Assembly: GCF_016745095.1 (NCBI RefSeq) | Contig: NZ_CP067087.1 | Location: 496,001-560,000, forward strand | Direction of reading: 5' to 3' | From: Croceicoccus sp. YJ47 | GTDB lineage: Bacteria > Pseudomonadota > Alphaproteobacteria > Sphingomonadales > Sphingomonadaceae | DNA length: 64,000 nt | Shown: in pieces, positions 18,621 to 28,181 of the stretch | How the letters are laid out: each line of letters starts with the position of its first letter | Position numbering within the stretch: the first letter of the stretch is position 1 | The notes under the pieces: model-generated | The model's database searches: none | Seen by the model: only the letters and a program-made list of their open reading frames with translations | Told to the model about the DNA's origin: nothing | Translations under genes and position numbers: made by a program

Positions 18621-18711
18621 ATTTTCCCGTGCCGGCGGAGGCCCCGCTCTGCACACGGTCAAAGAAATCGCTTGCCGCCTGCCCGCGCGCTCTTTTAAGG
18701 CGATCCCGGTT

Positions 18712-18788
<77 letters not shown>

Positions 18789-19159
18789 ATTTCATTTTTC
18801 TTTCTTGTGCGATGTTCCGATGCTCGATCGCGCGTGGGGCGCGGGCTCGAAAGCGTTGATCGACCTCGGTCGCCACAGGACTTGCGGCTCCGTCACGGGC
18901 GTAGCGGAGCATGCCGCGGTCGTTTTCAGGCAGTAGGGGCAGGATGCGGACCTCGATCCGGCGTGCTCGTCGATCCCTGCCTTCGCGTGCCATTGCGGAT
19001 GCGGCGCATTCGCCTTTGCCTGCTCGATGCCGAAGCTGTCGTGTGGATTGATCGCGAGAGGCAGAGATCGCGTCGACCCACGAATCAATATGCGCCCGAC
19101 CGCGCCCCGCAGATCGCTAACCCTGGCAGATTTGGGAACAAGCGACGCGGTGTATGCCG
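18789..19159. other. Gap without a recognisable gene
   Basis: 371 bp between tRNA-Pro and the AraC-type gene. A minus-strand frame (18792-19088, 98 codons) contains a CPYC pair and the segment NAPHPQWHAKAGIDEHAG, but no known family is recognised and no RBS is seen. It may be a worn relic at a tRNA 3' end. No attachment-site repeat was found. Confidence 0.4.
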
Positions 19160-20053
19160 CTATCTGAGCGGGAGAAACAGCTCTGCAATCGCCTCTGTTT
19201 CGGGCACGTCGGGAAAGAACGCGATGCGCTCGCAGTAAAGCGGGAAGTCTCGCGCCTCCTCACCACTTTGCGGAAGCCAGTCGCGGTAGAGATAGAGAGC
19301 CGCGGATTCCAGATCGTCAGTATGCCCCACGATCCGCAAGACGGCACAGCGTCCTCCCGGTATGATCCCGGACACCACGCCGTGCTCGCCCGCGTCGAAA
19401 ACCTGCTCCGTCGCTGCGCACAGATCCATTCGATAATCGCGGGGATCGGTATGGCCGGGATCGGAGTGGAAGATGTTGAAGGTCCTGCTCCTCCGCGGGG
19501 GAAGTCCGTTTGCCTTTCGCCAGTCGATGAACCGCCGAATGGTCGCGCCAATTTCGTTCGGTGGTCCGCGGTGCTCCATGATCGCCACCGGAACGGCGTC
19601 AGCCTCCCGTATCGTGACGTCGCTTGCATCGAAGGACCGTTGCATGATTTTTCTCCTCGCGTTGGTGAGAGGCCCGAGGGCGGCAAGCCACGGCTCCCAG
19701 TCGGGTGCTTTCCGGAACGATGACGGCGACTGTCCGAAGCGCTGCCGAAAGGCGCGGGCAAAGGCATCGGGAGCGTCGTAACCGGCATCCATCGCGATCC
19801 GGGTAACGCTGTGATCGTGACGATAGGCCAGCCGGAACGACGCACGCTTCATCCGCCCGAGCTGCACGTAGCGATGCACGGACAGCCCAAAAGTCGCGGA
19901 AAATTGCCGGTGGAAATGAAACTTGGAAAAGGCCGCGACGGCACTGATCGTGTCGAGATTCAGCGGATCGACGAGATGCCGATCGATATGATCGAGCGCC
20001 CGTTTCATCCGGTCATGGTAATGTTGAAGTGCTGTCGTCACTGTCCGCTCCAT
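19160..20053 (-). CDS. AraC-family regulator with GyrI-like effector domain
   Basis: A 297-residue Rob/SoxS-like regulator. The N-terminal double HTH spans about 8-110 (ALDHIDRHLVDPLNLDTISA, FSKFHFHRQFSATFGLSVHRY, then MDAGYDAPDAFARAFRQRFGQSP). The C-terminal GyrI-like/SOUL-type domain (about 145-297) includes VPVAIMEHRGPPNEIGATI, IIPGGRCAVLRIVG and YLYRDWLPQSGEEARDFPLYC, which binds hydrophobic ligands in relatives. The frame is open to 20326, but the HTH begins just after ATG 20053, so that start is taken. It probably controls stress or drug response; no target is adjacent. Confidence 0.9.
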   Translation of the reverse strand: MERTVTTALQHYHDRMKRALDHIDRHLVDPLNLDTISAVAAFSKFHFHRQFSATFGLSVHRYVQLGRMKRASFRLAYRHDHSVTRIAMDAGYDAPDAFARAFRQRFGQSPSSFRKAPDWEPWLAALGPLTNARRKIMQRSFDASDVTIREADAVPVAIMEHRGPPNEIGATIRRFIDWRKANGLPPRRSRTFNIFHSDPGHTDPRDYRMDLCAATEQVFDAGEHGVVSGIIPGGRCAVLRIVGHTDDLESAALYLYRDWLPQSGEEARDFPLYCERIAFFPDVPETEAIAELFLPLR

Positions 20054-20165
20054 CGTGGCGACACCATCCTGGCGCAGGTTCGGGCATATTGCCCGACCGA
20101 TCTTGCGGTTCGGCGCGATCGCGTTCGAAACGGGATGCCCGCCAAGGCTTGGCGGGAGGCTGTTG

Positions 20166-20502
20166 CTACGACGGCCGTGGACGGAACGGCAGCCTGTCGT
20201 CCTCTGCTTCGACCTGCTCCCGATCCGCATCGCCCGCAACGGAGGCGCAGGGGGCAAGTGTGTTGCAGAAATCGAGTGTATCCCGATCATTCGCAGGCGA
20301 TTGACCGATGTTCCCGTGGCTTGCAACTTCCCGCGCGGGGATCGTTGCTGGCCGGGCCCGCACGGACAATATGCCGGCGCTGACCTGCAAATCGTAATCT
20401 TCCGAAACCGTCAGCGTGCCGCGAAGGATGGCGTAATCCCGTGCCTCGCGCGCGGCCATCGGATCGGTCGCGAGCGCGCCGTTCCCGACAACAGATCACC
20501 AT
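20166..20502 (-). pseudogene. Relic of a filamentous haemagglutinin-like exoprotein (TpsA)
   Basis: A minus-strand frame contains DYAILRGTLTVSEDYDLQVS followed by AGILSVRA and further beta-helix-like repeats, resembling the inner repeats of FHA-type two-partner secreted proteins. It has no start, no signal and no full repeat array, and the frame decays on both sides. It follows the TpsB relic on the same strand by under 100 bp, which supports the reading. Identification is tentative. Confidence 0.4.
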
Positions 20503-20578
20503 GGGCGAAGCCGATGACCATCACTTCGCCCGTTCGCTTGCCTGCGTGATCGGGTATCCATCAAGGCGCGCCGCGCAT

Positions 20579-20862
20579 TCAGAAGCTGCGGCCAAGGCTC
20601 GCGGTGAGGCGGACGCCGCCCGCATCGCGCAGCGTGTCCCTGGCATAGGCGACCTCCGCCACGCCGTTCAGCGATCCGGGCAGGACCGCGCGAACGCCGG
20701 TGCCAATGGACCATGCATCGCCGCGACCCCGTTCCAGCGCGGTGGGCCGTTTGAGCCGCCCATGCCCGTATGCCGCCAGGAGATAGGGCGAAACGGCGAA
20801 GGACCGCTCTTGTAAAACCGTGCGCGCCAGTTCGCCGAAATGCCCGCGCCAAGGAGCCTCAC
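20579..20862 (-). pseudogene. C-terminal relic of a ShlB/FhaC-type TpsB transporter
   Basis: The minus strand encodes the last strands of an outer-membrane TpsB barrel: LGAGISANWRARF in one frame (about 20862-20820), then, after a frame change, ERSFAVSPYLLAAYGHGRLK, DAWSIGTGVRAVLPGSLNGV, AEVAYARDTLRDAGG and the terminal VRLTASLGRSF with an aromatic last residue, stop TGA 20579-20581. The POTRA domains and most of the barrel (over 400 residues in the family) are missing. A deleted secretion locus is the simplest reading. Confidence 0.5.
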
Positions 20863-20997
20863 AAACGTCCCTTGCGGAACGACCGCTTCACGCTCTTTGC
20901 GGGCAGCAAATCATCGGTCCGGGAGCGGCCTCGCTAACGCCGTCCCCCCATACACACCTTGGCGCTGCGTCCAGGCATCTCGGGCACCCGGCTGACG

Positions 20998-21231
20998 TCA
21001 GTAATTGCTCTCCACAAACCGAAGAATCGCCATGCAGACAAACCGCAAACCATAGCCGAAGATCGCCATCAATGGCGCAACCCAGAGTATTTGCGGATCA
21101 GCGTTCCATCCCAATGCTAATATCCAATCGAGTGCTGCCCAGAGCCAGAACAGCAGCAGGCCAGCCATAATCACGCCAGACAAAAAATTGGCTGCATTGC
21201 GCTGCTCCGAAACGATTCGTTTTATGCTCAT
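20998..21231 (-). CDS. Small two-TM membrane protein, unknown
   Basis: A 77-residue protein starting at ATG 21231 (MSIKRIVSEQRNAANFLSGV). Two hydrophobic helices are visible: IMAGLLLFWLWAALDWILAL (about 20-40) and WVAPLMAIFGYGLRFVCMAI (about 50-70). No family is recognised. The base composition is less GC-rich than its neighbours and it sits beside the secretion relics, so it may be a transferred or orphan gene. The 270 bp upstream, up to fbp, hold nothing recognised. Confidence 0.5.
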   Translation of the reverse strand: MSIKRIVSEQRNAANFLSGVIMAGLLLFWLWAALDWILALGWNADPQILWVAPLMAIFGYGLRFVCMAILRFVESNY

Positions 21232-21504
21232 GCAAAATTCCTGAAGGTCACGACAGGAAGCCCGGAGCCGCAGACCATCATCGGCCCGATGCGACGCATA
21301 CGACCTTTGATCGACAATGGCTGCCGCCGTTTGCGAGTTGCGCTTCGCCCAGCGCGTGCGAAATTTCGGCCAGAGCGGCACGGCCATCGCCCGTTTCAAA
21401 TGGCGTGGGGTCGGCGGTATCGTGTCGGGAAACCTGCGATTCCGCCCGAACCCGCCATAACCCCACGGCCATGACGCGCCGCACATGCGCCGATGGTCCG
21501 GTCG

Positions 21505-22560
21505 CTACGGCGTCGCGGCGGCCACCTCCTCGCCATCGCCGAGGATGACGCCGACGCGCTGATGCAGGCCGACCGGGTCTATGTCCAAAATCCGCGTGGC
21601 GCCGTCGGTTGCCGCGCCGCCGGCCTGCTCGATCAGGAAGCTCATCGGGTTCGCCTCATAAAGCAGGCGCAGCTTCGCCTTGCCGTCCCGCCGGTGATCG
21701 CCGGGGTAGAGGAACACGCCGCCACGCTTCAGAATACGGTGCACGTCCGCCACCATCGAGGCGGTCCAGCGCATGTTGTAATCCTTGCCGAGCGGCCCTT
21801 CGGTGCCGAGAATACGCTCTTCGACAAAGCGGGCGATGGCGGGCGACCATTGCCGCCGCCGCGCCATGTTGATCGCGAATTCGGGCGTGCCGTCGGGTAT
21901 CGTGATCGGCCCGTCGGTCATCCGCCACGACCCGATCTCGCTGTCGAGCGTGAATTCATACACGCCCGTCCCCACGCTCAGCACCATGAGCGTCTGCGGC
22001 CCGTAGATCGCGTAGCCAGAGGCCACCTGGCACCGGCCGGGTTGGAGGAAATCGGCCTCGCGCACGTCGCGGCCCGCGCTGTCCTCCGGCGCGCGCAGGA
22101 TCGAGAAGATCGTGCCCACCGAAAGATCGACATCGACATTGCTCGATCCGTCGATCGGATCGAACAGCAACAGATATTCGCCCTTGGGATAACGGTTCGG
22201 GATGGGGTGGATCGCCTCCATCTCCTCCGACGCCATGCCCGCGAGATGCCCGCCCCATTCGTTCGCGTCGAGCAGCAGGTCGTTGGCGATCACGTCCAGC
22301 TTCTTCTGCACCTCGCCCTGCACGTTCTCGGACTGAAGACTGCCGAGCACGTCGCCGAGCGCGCCTTTGGAAATGGCGTGATTGATCACCTTGCAGGCCC
22401 GCGCGATCGTCTCGATCAGCAGGCGCAGTTCCGCCGGACAGGTCGAGTCGGGTCGGCGTTGCTGATCGATGAGGAACCGGCTCAACGTGGGGCGCCCGGT
22501 CATGCGGGGCGTTGCGGTGTCGTCCCGGGTCATCGTGTCCGTCGTCGTCATGTCGTTCAT
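21505..22560 (-). CDS. fbp: Class 1 fructose-1,6-bisphosphatase
   Basis: A 351-residue enzyme of gluconeogenesis and the Calvin-type sugar pathways. The metal-binding catalytic block is complete: [31 protein letters not shown] (about 121-140) and [20 protein letters not shown] near the end. The Thr- and Met-rich first 20 residues ([20 protein letters not shown]) are unusual and probably disordered. AGGAG precedes ATG 22560. The gene follows the AroE-like gene by 12 bp in an operon headed by the LacI-type regulator, opposite the fructose PTS, which fits control of fructose/gluconeogenic flux by a FruR/Cra-type switch. Confidence 0.95.
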   Translation of the reverse strand: MNDMTTTDTMTRDDTATPRMTGRPTLSRFLIDQQRRPDSTCPAELRLLIETIARACKVINHAISKGALGDVLGSLQSENVQGEVQKKLDVIANDLLLDANEWGGHLAGMASEEMEAIHPIPNRYPKGEYLLLFDPIDGSSNVDVDLSVGTIFSILRAPEDSAGRDVREADFLQPGRCQVASGYAIYGPQTLMVLSVGTGVYEFTLDSEIGSWRMTDGPITIPDGTPEFAINMARRRQWSPAIARFVEERILGTEGPLGKDYNMRWTASMVADVHRILKRGGVFLYPGDHRRDGKAKLRLLYEANPMSFLIEQAGGAATDGATRILDIDPVGLHQRVGVILGDGEEVAAATP

Positions 22561-22572
22561 TCTCCTGCGCTT

Positions 22573-23433
22573 TCAGGCAGCCAGCACGGCGGCAATTTCG
22601 GCGGCGGCCTCCTGCCCATGGGCGAGCGCGGCGGCCTCCTCGATCATCGCGGGCGTCGGCGTGTGCCCGGTATAGAGCACGAATTGCCGGACCGCCTGAA
22701 GCACGATGACACTGGCCCCGGTTAGCACGCGTTTGCCCTGCGCGCGCGACATTTTGACGAAGGGCGTCTCGACCGGCTGCGCCACGACGTCGAACGCGAC
22801 ATCCGCCGCCTCGACATGCACCGGCGGAAAGGCCAGCGCGTCCGCATCAGCACCCTCCATGCCGAGCGGTGTCACGTTGATCAGCATGGCCGCGCCCGGT
22901 TCGCCCAGATCGGCACGCCAGCCATAGCCGTATTTTTCGGCCAGTGCCGGCCCCGTATCGCGGTTCCGCGCCACGATGGTGCCCGTGCCAAAGCCGAGAT
23001 CGCGCAACGCAGCCGTCACCGCCTTGGCCATGCCGCCGCTGCCGCGCACGACGAAGGGGGTCGTGGGCGCGATTCCCGCCGCCGCGACAAGATCGCGCAC
23101 CGCCACGAAATCGGTGTTGTGGCCGGTGAGCACGCCATCGTCATTGACGATGGTATTCACGCTGTCGATCGCGCGCGCCGACGGTTCCACCCTGTCGATC
23201 AGCGCGATGACATCCTCCTTGAACGGCATAGAGATCGCGCAGCCGCGAATGCCCAGCCCCCGAATGCCCGCGACCGCCGCGGCAAGGTCGGTGGTCCCGA
23301 ACGATTTGTAGATATAATCGAGACCCAGCAATTCGTAGAGCCGGTTGTGGAAGATCGTGCCCGAACGCCCCGGCCGCCCCGACAGCGACATGCAGAGCCG
23401 GGTTGCGGGACCGAGTGGTGGTTTCGTGTTCAT
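22573..23433 (-). CDS. Shikimate 5-dehydrogenase-like oxidoreductase (AroE paralogue)
   Basis: A 286-residue two-domain NAD(P)H dehydrogenase of the AroE/YdiB superfamily. The substrate region reads SLSGRPGRSGTIFHNRLYEL. The catalytic Lys lies in SMPFKED (about 76) and the Asp in TGHNTDFVAV (about 111), so the Lys-Asp dyad is kept. The nucleotide loop is RGSGGMAKAV (about 135). This is the divergent subfamily with R-P-G in place of the usual HSxSP shikimate-binding block, so its substrate may not be shikimate. AGGAG precedes ATG 23433. The position inside a sugar operon (LacI regulator, this gene, fbp) argues for a catabolic role. Confidence 0.8.
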   Translation of the reverse strand: MNTKPPLGPATRLCMSLSGRPGRSGTIFHNRLYELLGLDYIYKSFGTTDLAAAVAGIRGLGIRGCAISMPFKEDVIALIDRVEPSARAIDSVNTIVNDDGVLTGHNTDFVAVRDLVAAAGIAPTTPFVVRGSGGMAKAVTAALRDLGFGTGTIVARNRDTGPALAEKYGYGWRADLGEPGAAMLINVTPLGMEGADADALAFPPVHVEAADVAFDVVAQPVETPFVKMSRAQGKRVLTGASVIVLQAVRQFVLYTGHTPTPAMIEEAAALAHGQEAAAEIAAVLAA

Positions 23434-24454
23434 GCAGGGGCTCCTGTTCCGGGGGCCGGCTTGTGCCCGCCGAGGCGACGGTGGACCCGCGCGCGATGAG
23501 CTGTCCGCGCAGCACGACCCGGCGCGCGGCGGCATCCGGATTGTCGATCCGGTCGAGCAGCATCGTCATGGCCGTGGCACCGATATCCTCCACCGGCTGT
23601 TCTATCACGGTCAGCCCTTGCCCCACGAATTCCATCCAGTCATTATTGTCGAACCCGGCAAGCGCGATATCGCCCGGCACGTCGATGTGCAGCGCGCGCA
23701 ACGCACGCAGCACACCGAGCAGCATCACCCCGTTGCTCGCCACGATCGCATCGGGACGTTCGGCCGTGCAAAGCAGATCGCGCAACATCTGCGCGCCCTC
23801 CGTCTCGCCATGGGGGATAAGGTGGCTCGTCGCGTCGAGTGCGTGCCGGGCCGATGCCTCCTCGAACCCTTCGCGCCGTTCGCGCCCGGTCCCGCTGTCG
23901 GCGCCGAACAGGCCGACGATCCGCCTGTGCCCCGCCTGTGCGAGATGGTCGACCAGCTCACCGGCCATCGCCGCATTTTCGAGGATCACGCAATCGAACG
24001 TCGCGCCCGGCATCGTCCGGTCGATGAGCACGACGGGAAAATCCGGCCTGGGCGGAGGCCGGCGCCCGCCATCCTTCCTCCGCGCGGGGGCCAGGATCAC
24101 CCCGCTCACCCGCTCCTGCGCCATGAGATCGAGATAGGCGGCCTCCTTCGCGGCGTCCTCGTCCGTGTTGCACAGGATGACGCGCATCCCGCGCTGCGCC
24201 GCGATGTCCTCGATCGTGCGGGATACGGCGGTGAAGAACGGGTTGCGGATGTCGGCGACGATCAGCCCGATGGTGTTGGACCGCTGCGAGCGCAGCCGCC
24301 GGGCGGCGAGATTGGGGCGGTAGCCTGTGCGTTCGACGGCCTGCAACACCCGTTCGCGCATGGCCGGATTGACCGGCTTTCCGCCGAGCACGCGGGAAAC
24401 GGTGGCGGGGGAGACATTGGCTTCCCGTGCCACATCGCGGATGCCGACTGCCAT
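23141..24454 (-). CDS. LacI-family regulator of the fructose locus (FruR-like), 3' end out of frame
   Basis: The N-terminal HTH (GIRDVAREANVSPATVSRVL, then the hinge YRPNLAARRLRSQRSNTIGL) is followed by a periplasmic-binding-like core (IVADIRNPFFTAVSR, ILAPARRKD, VVLIDRTMPG, AGFDNNDWMEFVGQGLTV). The true protein should end near residue 340, about 23430. Instead the frame runs on for some 95 codons through the AroE-like gene in a shifted frame, which makes no protein-like sequence. A one-base slip in the CCCCC run near 23450 would place a TGA overlapping the AroE ATG (ATGA), the expected coupling. Operators at 24455-24466 and 24552-24569 suggest autoregulation and control of the PTS. Confidence 0.85.
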   Translation of the reverse strand: MAVGIRDVAREANVSPATVSRVLGGKPVNPAMRERVLQAVERTGYRPNLAARRLRSQRSNTIGLIVADIRNPFFTAVSRTIEDIAAQRGMRVILCNTDEDAAKEAAYLDLMAQERVSGVILAPARRKDGGRRPPPRPDFPVVLIDRTMPGATFDCVILENAAMAGELVDHLAQAGHRRIVGLFGADSGTGRERREGFEEASARHALDATSHLIPHGETEGAQMLRDLLCTAERPDAIVASNGVMLLGVLRALRALHIDVPGDIALAGFDNNDWMEFVGQGLTVIEQPVEDIGATAMTMLLDRIDNPDAAARRVVLRGQLIARGSTVASAGTSRPPEQEPLHEHETTTRSRNPALHVAVGAAGAFGHDLPQPALRIAGSRLYLQIVRDHRPCRGGRGHSGAGHSRLRDLYAVQGGCHRADRQGGTVGARDRQREYHRQ

Positions 24455-24466
24455 GAAAACGTTCTC
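24455..24466. promoter_or_regulatory. LacI-type operator at the regulator's own start
   Basis: GAAAACGTTCTC directly abuts the regulator's start codon. It matches the central 12 bp of the palindrome at 24552-24569 with one mismatch. Binding here would block translation-proximal transcription, so autorepression is likely. Confidence 0.6.
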
Positions 24467-24551
24467 TTTCTTTGCGCGTATCGCGTGGTCCGAACGGTGC
24501 GACGATGGCGAATATCACGGTGCAGAGCAAGCCACCCCTTGACAAAGACGT

Positions 24552-24569
24552 CGAGAAAACGTTTTCTCG
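24552..24569. promoter_or_regulatory. Perfect palindromic operator upstream of the fructose PTS operon
   Basis: CGAGAAAACGTTTTCTCG is a perfect 18-bp palindrome with the central CG of LacI-family operators. It lies 35 bp upstream of the PTS start codon and 97 bp from the divergent regulator gene. The AT-rich arms stand out from the GC-rich surroundings. Expected ligand-controlled site of the LacI-type protein. Confidence 0.75.
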
Positions 24570-24604
24570 CACGCATAAGAAACGTACCCAGCGGGAGAAT
24601 CACC

Positions 24605-27162
24605 ATGCCGGCAGGCCCCACGCCGACGCACGCGCGCAAATCGCACATCCGTATCGCCGCCACCGCCGCGTCGAAGGACGATGCGATCCGCCAGGCAGGC
24701 CAGCTTCTCGTGGCGGGCGGCGCGGTCGATCCCGGCTATGTCGAATCGATGCTCTCGCGCGAGGCGGTGGCGAACACGTTCCTGGGTTCGGGCGTCGCGA
24801 TTCCGCATGGGCTGAAGGAAGATCGCGGGCTCGTGCATCACGGCGGCATCGCGGTGCTCCAACTGCGCGACGGGGTGGAATGGAACCCCGGACAGGTTGC
24901 GCATCTGGTCGTCGGCATCGCCGCCAATTCCGACAATCACATCGTCATCCTGCGCCGGTTGACCCGGCTTATTCAGGATGAGGACCGGCTTCGCGCGCTG
25001 ATCGAGGCGGACGATCCGGACATGATCGCCCGCGCGCTCGAAACCGACGAGGCACCCGACCGCGAAACCGCCCACGCCACCGATTTCGGGCAGAGCGAGA
25101 CATGGGTCGTCGACTACCCCTCCGGCCTGCACGCCCGTCCCGCCGCCGCCTGGGTCGACAGCGCCAAGTCCGGCAAGGCCCGGCTCCGCGTGCGCCACAA
25201 GAACGAAAGCGCCGACCCGCGCAGCCTGATCTCCCTGCTGCAACTCGGGCTCCGTGCCGGCGATGAAATCGTGTTCTCGGCCGAGGGGACGGCGCGCGCG
25301 ACGCACTCGACGCGCTCGTGCGCACGGCGCGCAGCCTCTCCGCCCGTGAAAAGCGCGATGCCGAACGCGCCGAGGAAAAGGCCGCCGCGCCGATCCACGG
25401 CTGGAAACCGGAACACGAGGCCGAAATGGTGACCGGCGTCGCGGCGAGCCCCGGCCTTGCCATTGGCACCGTCCACGTGCTGGCCGCGGCCGAACTCGAC
25501 GTGCCCGACACGCCGGTCGATCTCGTCACGGGCGGTGCCGAGCTCGATGCCGCGCTGGGCACGACGCGCGCGCATATGAAGGCGTTGATCGATGACACGA
25601 CCCGGCGGCTGGGCGCAGGCGATGCGGCGATCTTCACGGCGCAGGCCGAATTGCTCGACGATACCGACCTCATCACCCTCGCGTGTCAGATGATGGTGGA
25701 AGGGCACGGGGTCGCCTGGTCATGGCACAATGCGGTGGAACGGATCGCCGGGCGTTTCGCGGCGCTTGGCAATCCGGTGCTGGCGGCGCGGGCCGCGGAT
25801 CTGCGCGATGTGGGCCGCCGCGTCCTGGCACAGCTCGATCCGTCGTTGTCGAACGGGTCGCTGGCCGATCTTCCCGATACGCCGGTGATCCTCGTCGCGT
25901 CCGACCTTTCCCCGTCGGACACCGCCACGCTCGACACCGAACGGGTGGCGGGCATCGCCACCGCACTGGGCGGGCCAACGTCGCATAGCGCGATCCTTGC
26001 CCGGACGCTCGGCCTGCCGTCGGTCGTGGCGGGCGGCGCGAAACTGCTCGCGACGCGGCCCGGCACCACCGCCATCGTCGACGGCGACAGCGGGCGCATC
26101 TGGATCGATCCGGCGGCGCAGGATCTGCAATCCGCGCGCGACTGGATCGCGAAACTGGACCGGCAACGCGCGGCGCAGGAAGCCGAGCGTGGCAAGCCCG
26201 CGATCACCAGCGATGGCGTGCGTATCGAGGTTTCCGCCAATGTGAACCGCCCCGATCAGGTCTCCTTCGCAATGACGCAGGGCGGCGAAGGGGTCGGGCT
26301 GATGCGGACCGAATTCCTGTTCCTCGAGGCGGGCGAAACCCCGGACGAGGACGCGCAATATGGCATCTATCGCGCGATGATCGATGCGCTCGATGGCCGC
26401 CCGCTCATCGTGCGCGCGCTCGACATCGGCGGTGACAAGCAGGTCCCGCATCTGGCCCTGCCGCAGGAGGAGAACCCGTTTCTCGGCGTGCGGGGCGCGC
26501 GGTTGCTGCTGCGCCGGCCGGACCTGCTCGACCCGCAATTGCGCGCGCTTTACCGTGCGGCAAAGGGCGGCGGACCGCTCTCCATCATGTTCCCGATGAT
26601 CACCTCGGCATGGGAACTGATCAGGCTGCGCGCCCGGTGCGAGGAAATCCGGGCCGAGCTGAACGCCCCCGCGGTGCCCATCGGCATCATGATCGAGGTG
26701 CCCGCCGCCGCGGTGCAGGCCCGCGTGCTTGCCGAACATGCCGATTTCTTTTCGGTGGGGACCAACGATCTCACGCAATATGCGCTCGCCATCGACCGGC
26801 AGAACCCCGAACTGGCGAGCGAGGCGGACAGCCTTCACCCCGCCGTGCTCAACCTCATCGCCACCTGTGTCGAGGGGGCGCGGGCGCATGGCCGGTGGGT
26901 CGGCGTGTGCGGCGGGCTTGCCGGCGATCCTTTCGGAGCGGCGATCCTGGCGGGGCTCGGCGTGACGGAACTGTCCATGACTCCGCGCGATATTCCCGCG
27001 GTGAAGGCACGGCTGCGCACCTCCAGCCTCGCCGATCTGGAGACGCTCGCCGGCCACGCGCTGCACGCCGCGAGCGCCGACGATGTTCGCGCGCTCGACC
27101 GTAAAGGCTCGCCCACCGAACCGCATGGTGCCGCGAACGAAGCGCAGGACGCCACGGCATGA
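24605..27162 (+). CDS. fruB: Fused fructose PTS protein EIIA-HPr-EI, frameshifted near 25290
   Basis: Carries phosphate from PEP to FruA. EIIA-Fru covers residues 1 to about 150 (GSGVAIPHGLKEDRGLVHHG with the phospho-His), HPr about 160-250 (YPSGLHARPAAAWVDSAKSG with His; the usual Ser is in NESADPRSLISLLQLGL), and EI from about 275 (VTGVAASPGLAIG, GGPTSHSAILAR with phospho-His, MRTEFLFL, GTNDLTQYALAIDRQN, VCGGLAGDP). EIIA and HPr read in one frame from ATG 24605. The EI part reads in another, open from 25318 to 27162. The switch is at about 25285-25296, in the linker (the expected sequence is DALDALVRTARSLS). GGGAG precedes ATG 24605. First gene of fruB-fruK-fruA. Confidence 0.9.
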
Positions 27163-28181
27163 GCACGCTGACCGTCACGCTCAACCCCGCCATCGATCAG
27201 ACGGTCACGCTGGACCGGCTCACCCCCGGCGCCGTGCACCGCGCCCGCGACGCCCGCGCCCATGCGGGCGGCAAGGGGATCAATGTCGCAAGCTGCCTTG
27301 CCGATTGGCGGGCGGCACATCCGGTCGGCGACATCGCGGCCTACGGGTTCCTGGGCTCAGACAATGCGGCGCCGTTCGATACGCTTTTCGGCGCGAAATC
27401 CATTGCGGACCGGATGACGCACGTCGGCGGCGCGACCCGCACCAATCTCAAGCTGGTGGACGAGGCCGGCACCACCGACATCAACCTCCGCGGCATCGCG
27501 GTCACACCCGACATGACGGGCACGCTTTGCGACGGTCTGGCGCAGGCAGTGCGCGGGGACGATCTCATCGTGCTCGCCGGGAGCGTCCCGCCGGGATGTC
27601 CGCCCGATATTTACGCTTCCCTGACGGCGCGGCTGCGCGAACGGGGCGGCACCGTCCTTCTGGACACCAGCGGGGCGCCGCTTCGGCTGGCGCTGGATGC
27701 CGATAGCTTGCCCCATGTGGTGAAGCCCAATCGCGACGAACTCGCCGAATGGATCGGGCGGCCGGTCGAAACAACGGATGAATTGCTCGATGCCGCGCGC
27801 AGGCTCCACCGGCGCGGGGTCGCGCTGGTGGTGGTGTCGGCGGGTGAGGACGGGGCGCTGTTCGTTTCGCGCGAAGGGGCGCTGACCGCCCGCCTTTCCG
27901 TGGACACCATCGCCAGCACGGTCGGCGCGGGCGATGCGATGGTGGCCGGTATCGCCGCCGCGCTGATCGAGGAGGCGCCGCTCGAAAGGATCGCCCGCCT
28001 CGCCACGGCCTTCGCGGTGGGCAAGCTGGGCCGGGAGGGACCGAACCTCCCCCCCGCGGACCAGATCGCGACATTGGCGGCAAAAGTCGAAATCCTCTGG
28101 CTGGACAAGCCTGAGACACACGGGCGCCGTGACAATGCGGCAAGGCTGGAACGCACGAACGGGCTGGGAGAGGCCGAATGA
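27159..28181 (+). CDS. fruK: 1-phosphofructokinase
   Basis: A 340-residue PfkB-family kinase that phosphorylates fructose 1-phosphate to the 1,6-bisphosphate. It starts LTVTLNPAIDQTVTLDRLTP, has HAGGKGINVASCLADW (substrate loop), VKPNRDELAEWIG, and the ATP/catalytic motif STVGAGDAMVAGIAAALIEE with the catalytic Asp (about 256). The last 30 residues after LPPADQIATLAAKVEI are longer than usual and charged. ATG overlaps the fruB stop (ATGA) and the 3' end overlaps fruA, so translation is coupled. Confidence 0.95.
   Translation: MSTLTVTLNPAIDQTVTLDRLTPGAVHRARDARAHAGGKGINVASCLADWRAAHPVGDIAAYGFLGSDNAAPFDTLFGAKSIADRMTHVGGATRTNLKLVDEAGTTDINLRGIAVTPDMTGTLCDGLAQAVRGDDLIVLAGSVPPGCPPDIYASLTARLRERGGTVLLDTSGAPLRLALDADSLPHVVKPNRDELAEWIGRPVETTDELLDAARRLHRRGVALVVVSAGEDGALFVSREGALTARLSVDTIASTVGAGDAMVAGIAAALIEEAPLERIARLATAFAVGKLGREGPNLPPADQIATLAAKVEILWLDKPETHGRRDNAARLERTNGLGEAE

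Noticed and set aside
23141-23430. C-terminal extension of the LacI-type regulator
   Set aside because: The sequence is the AroE-like gene read in a shifted frame, not a real domain.
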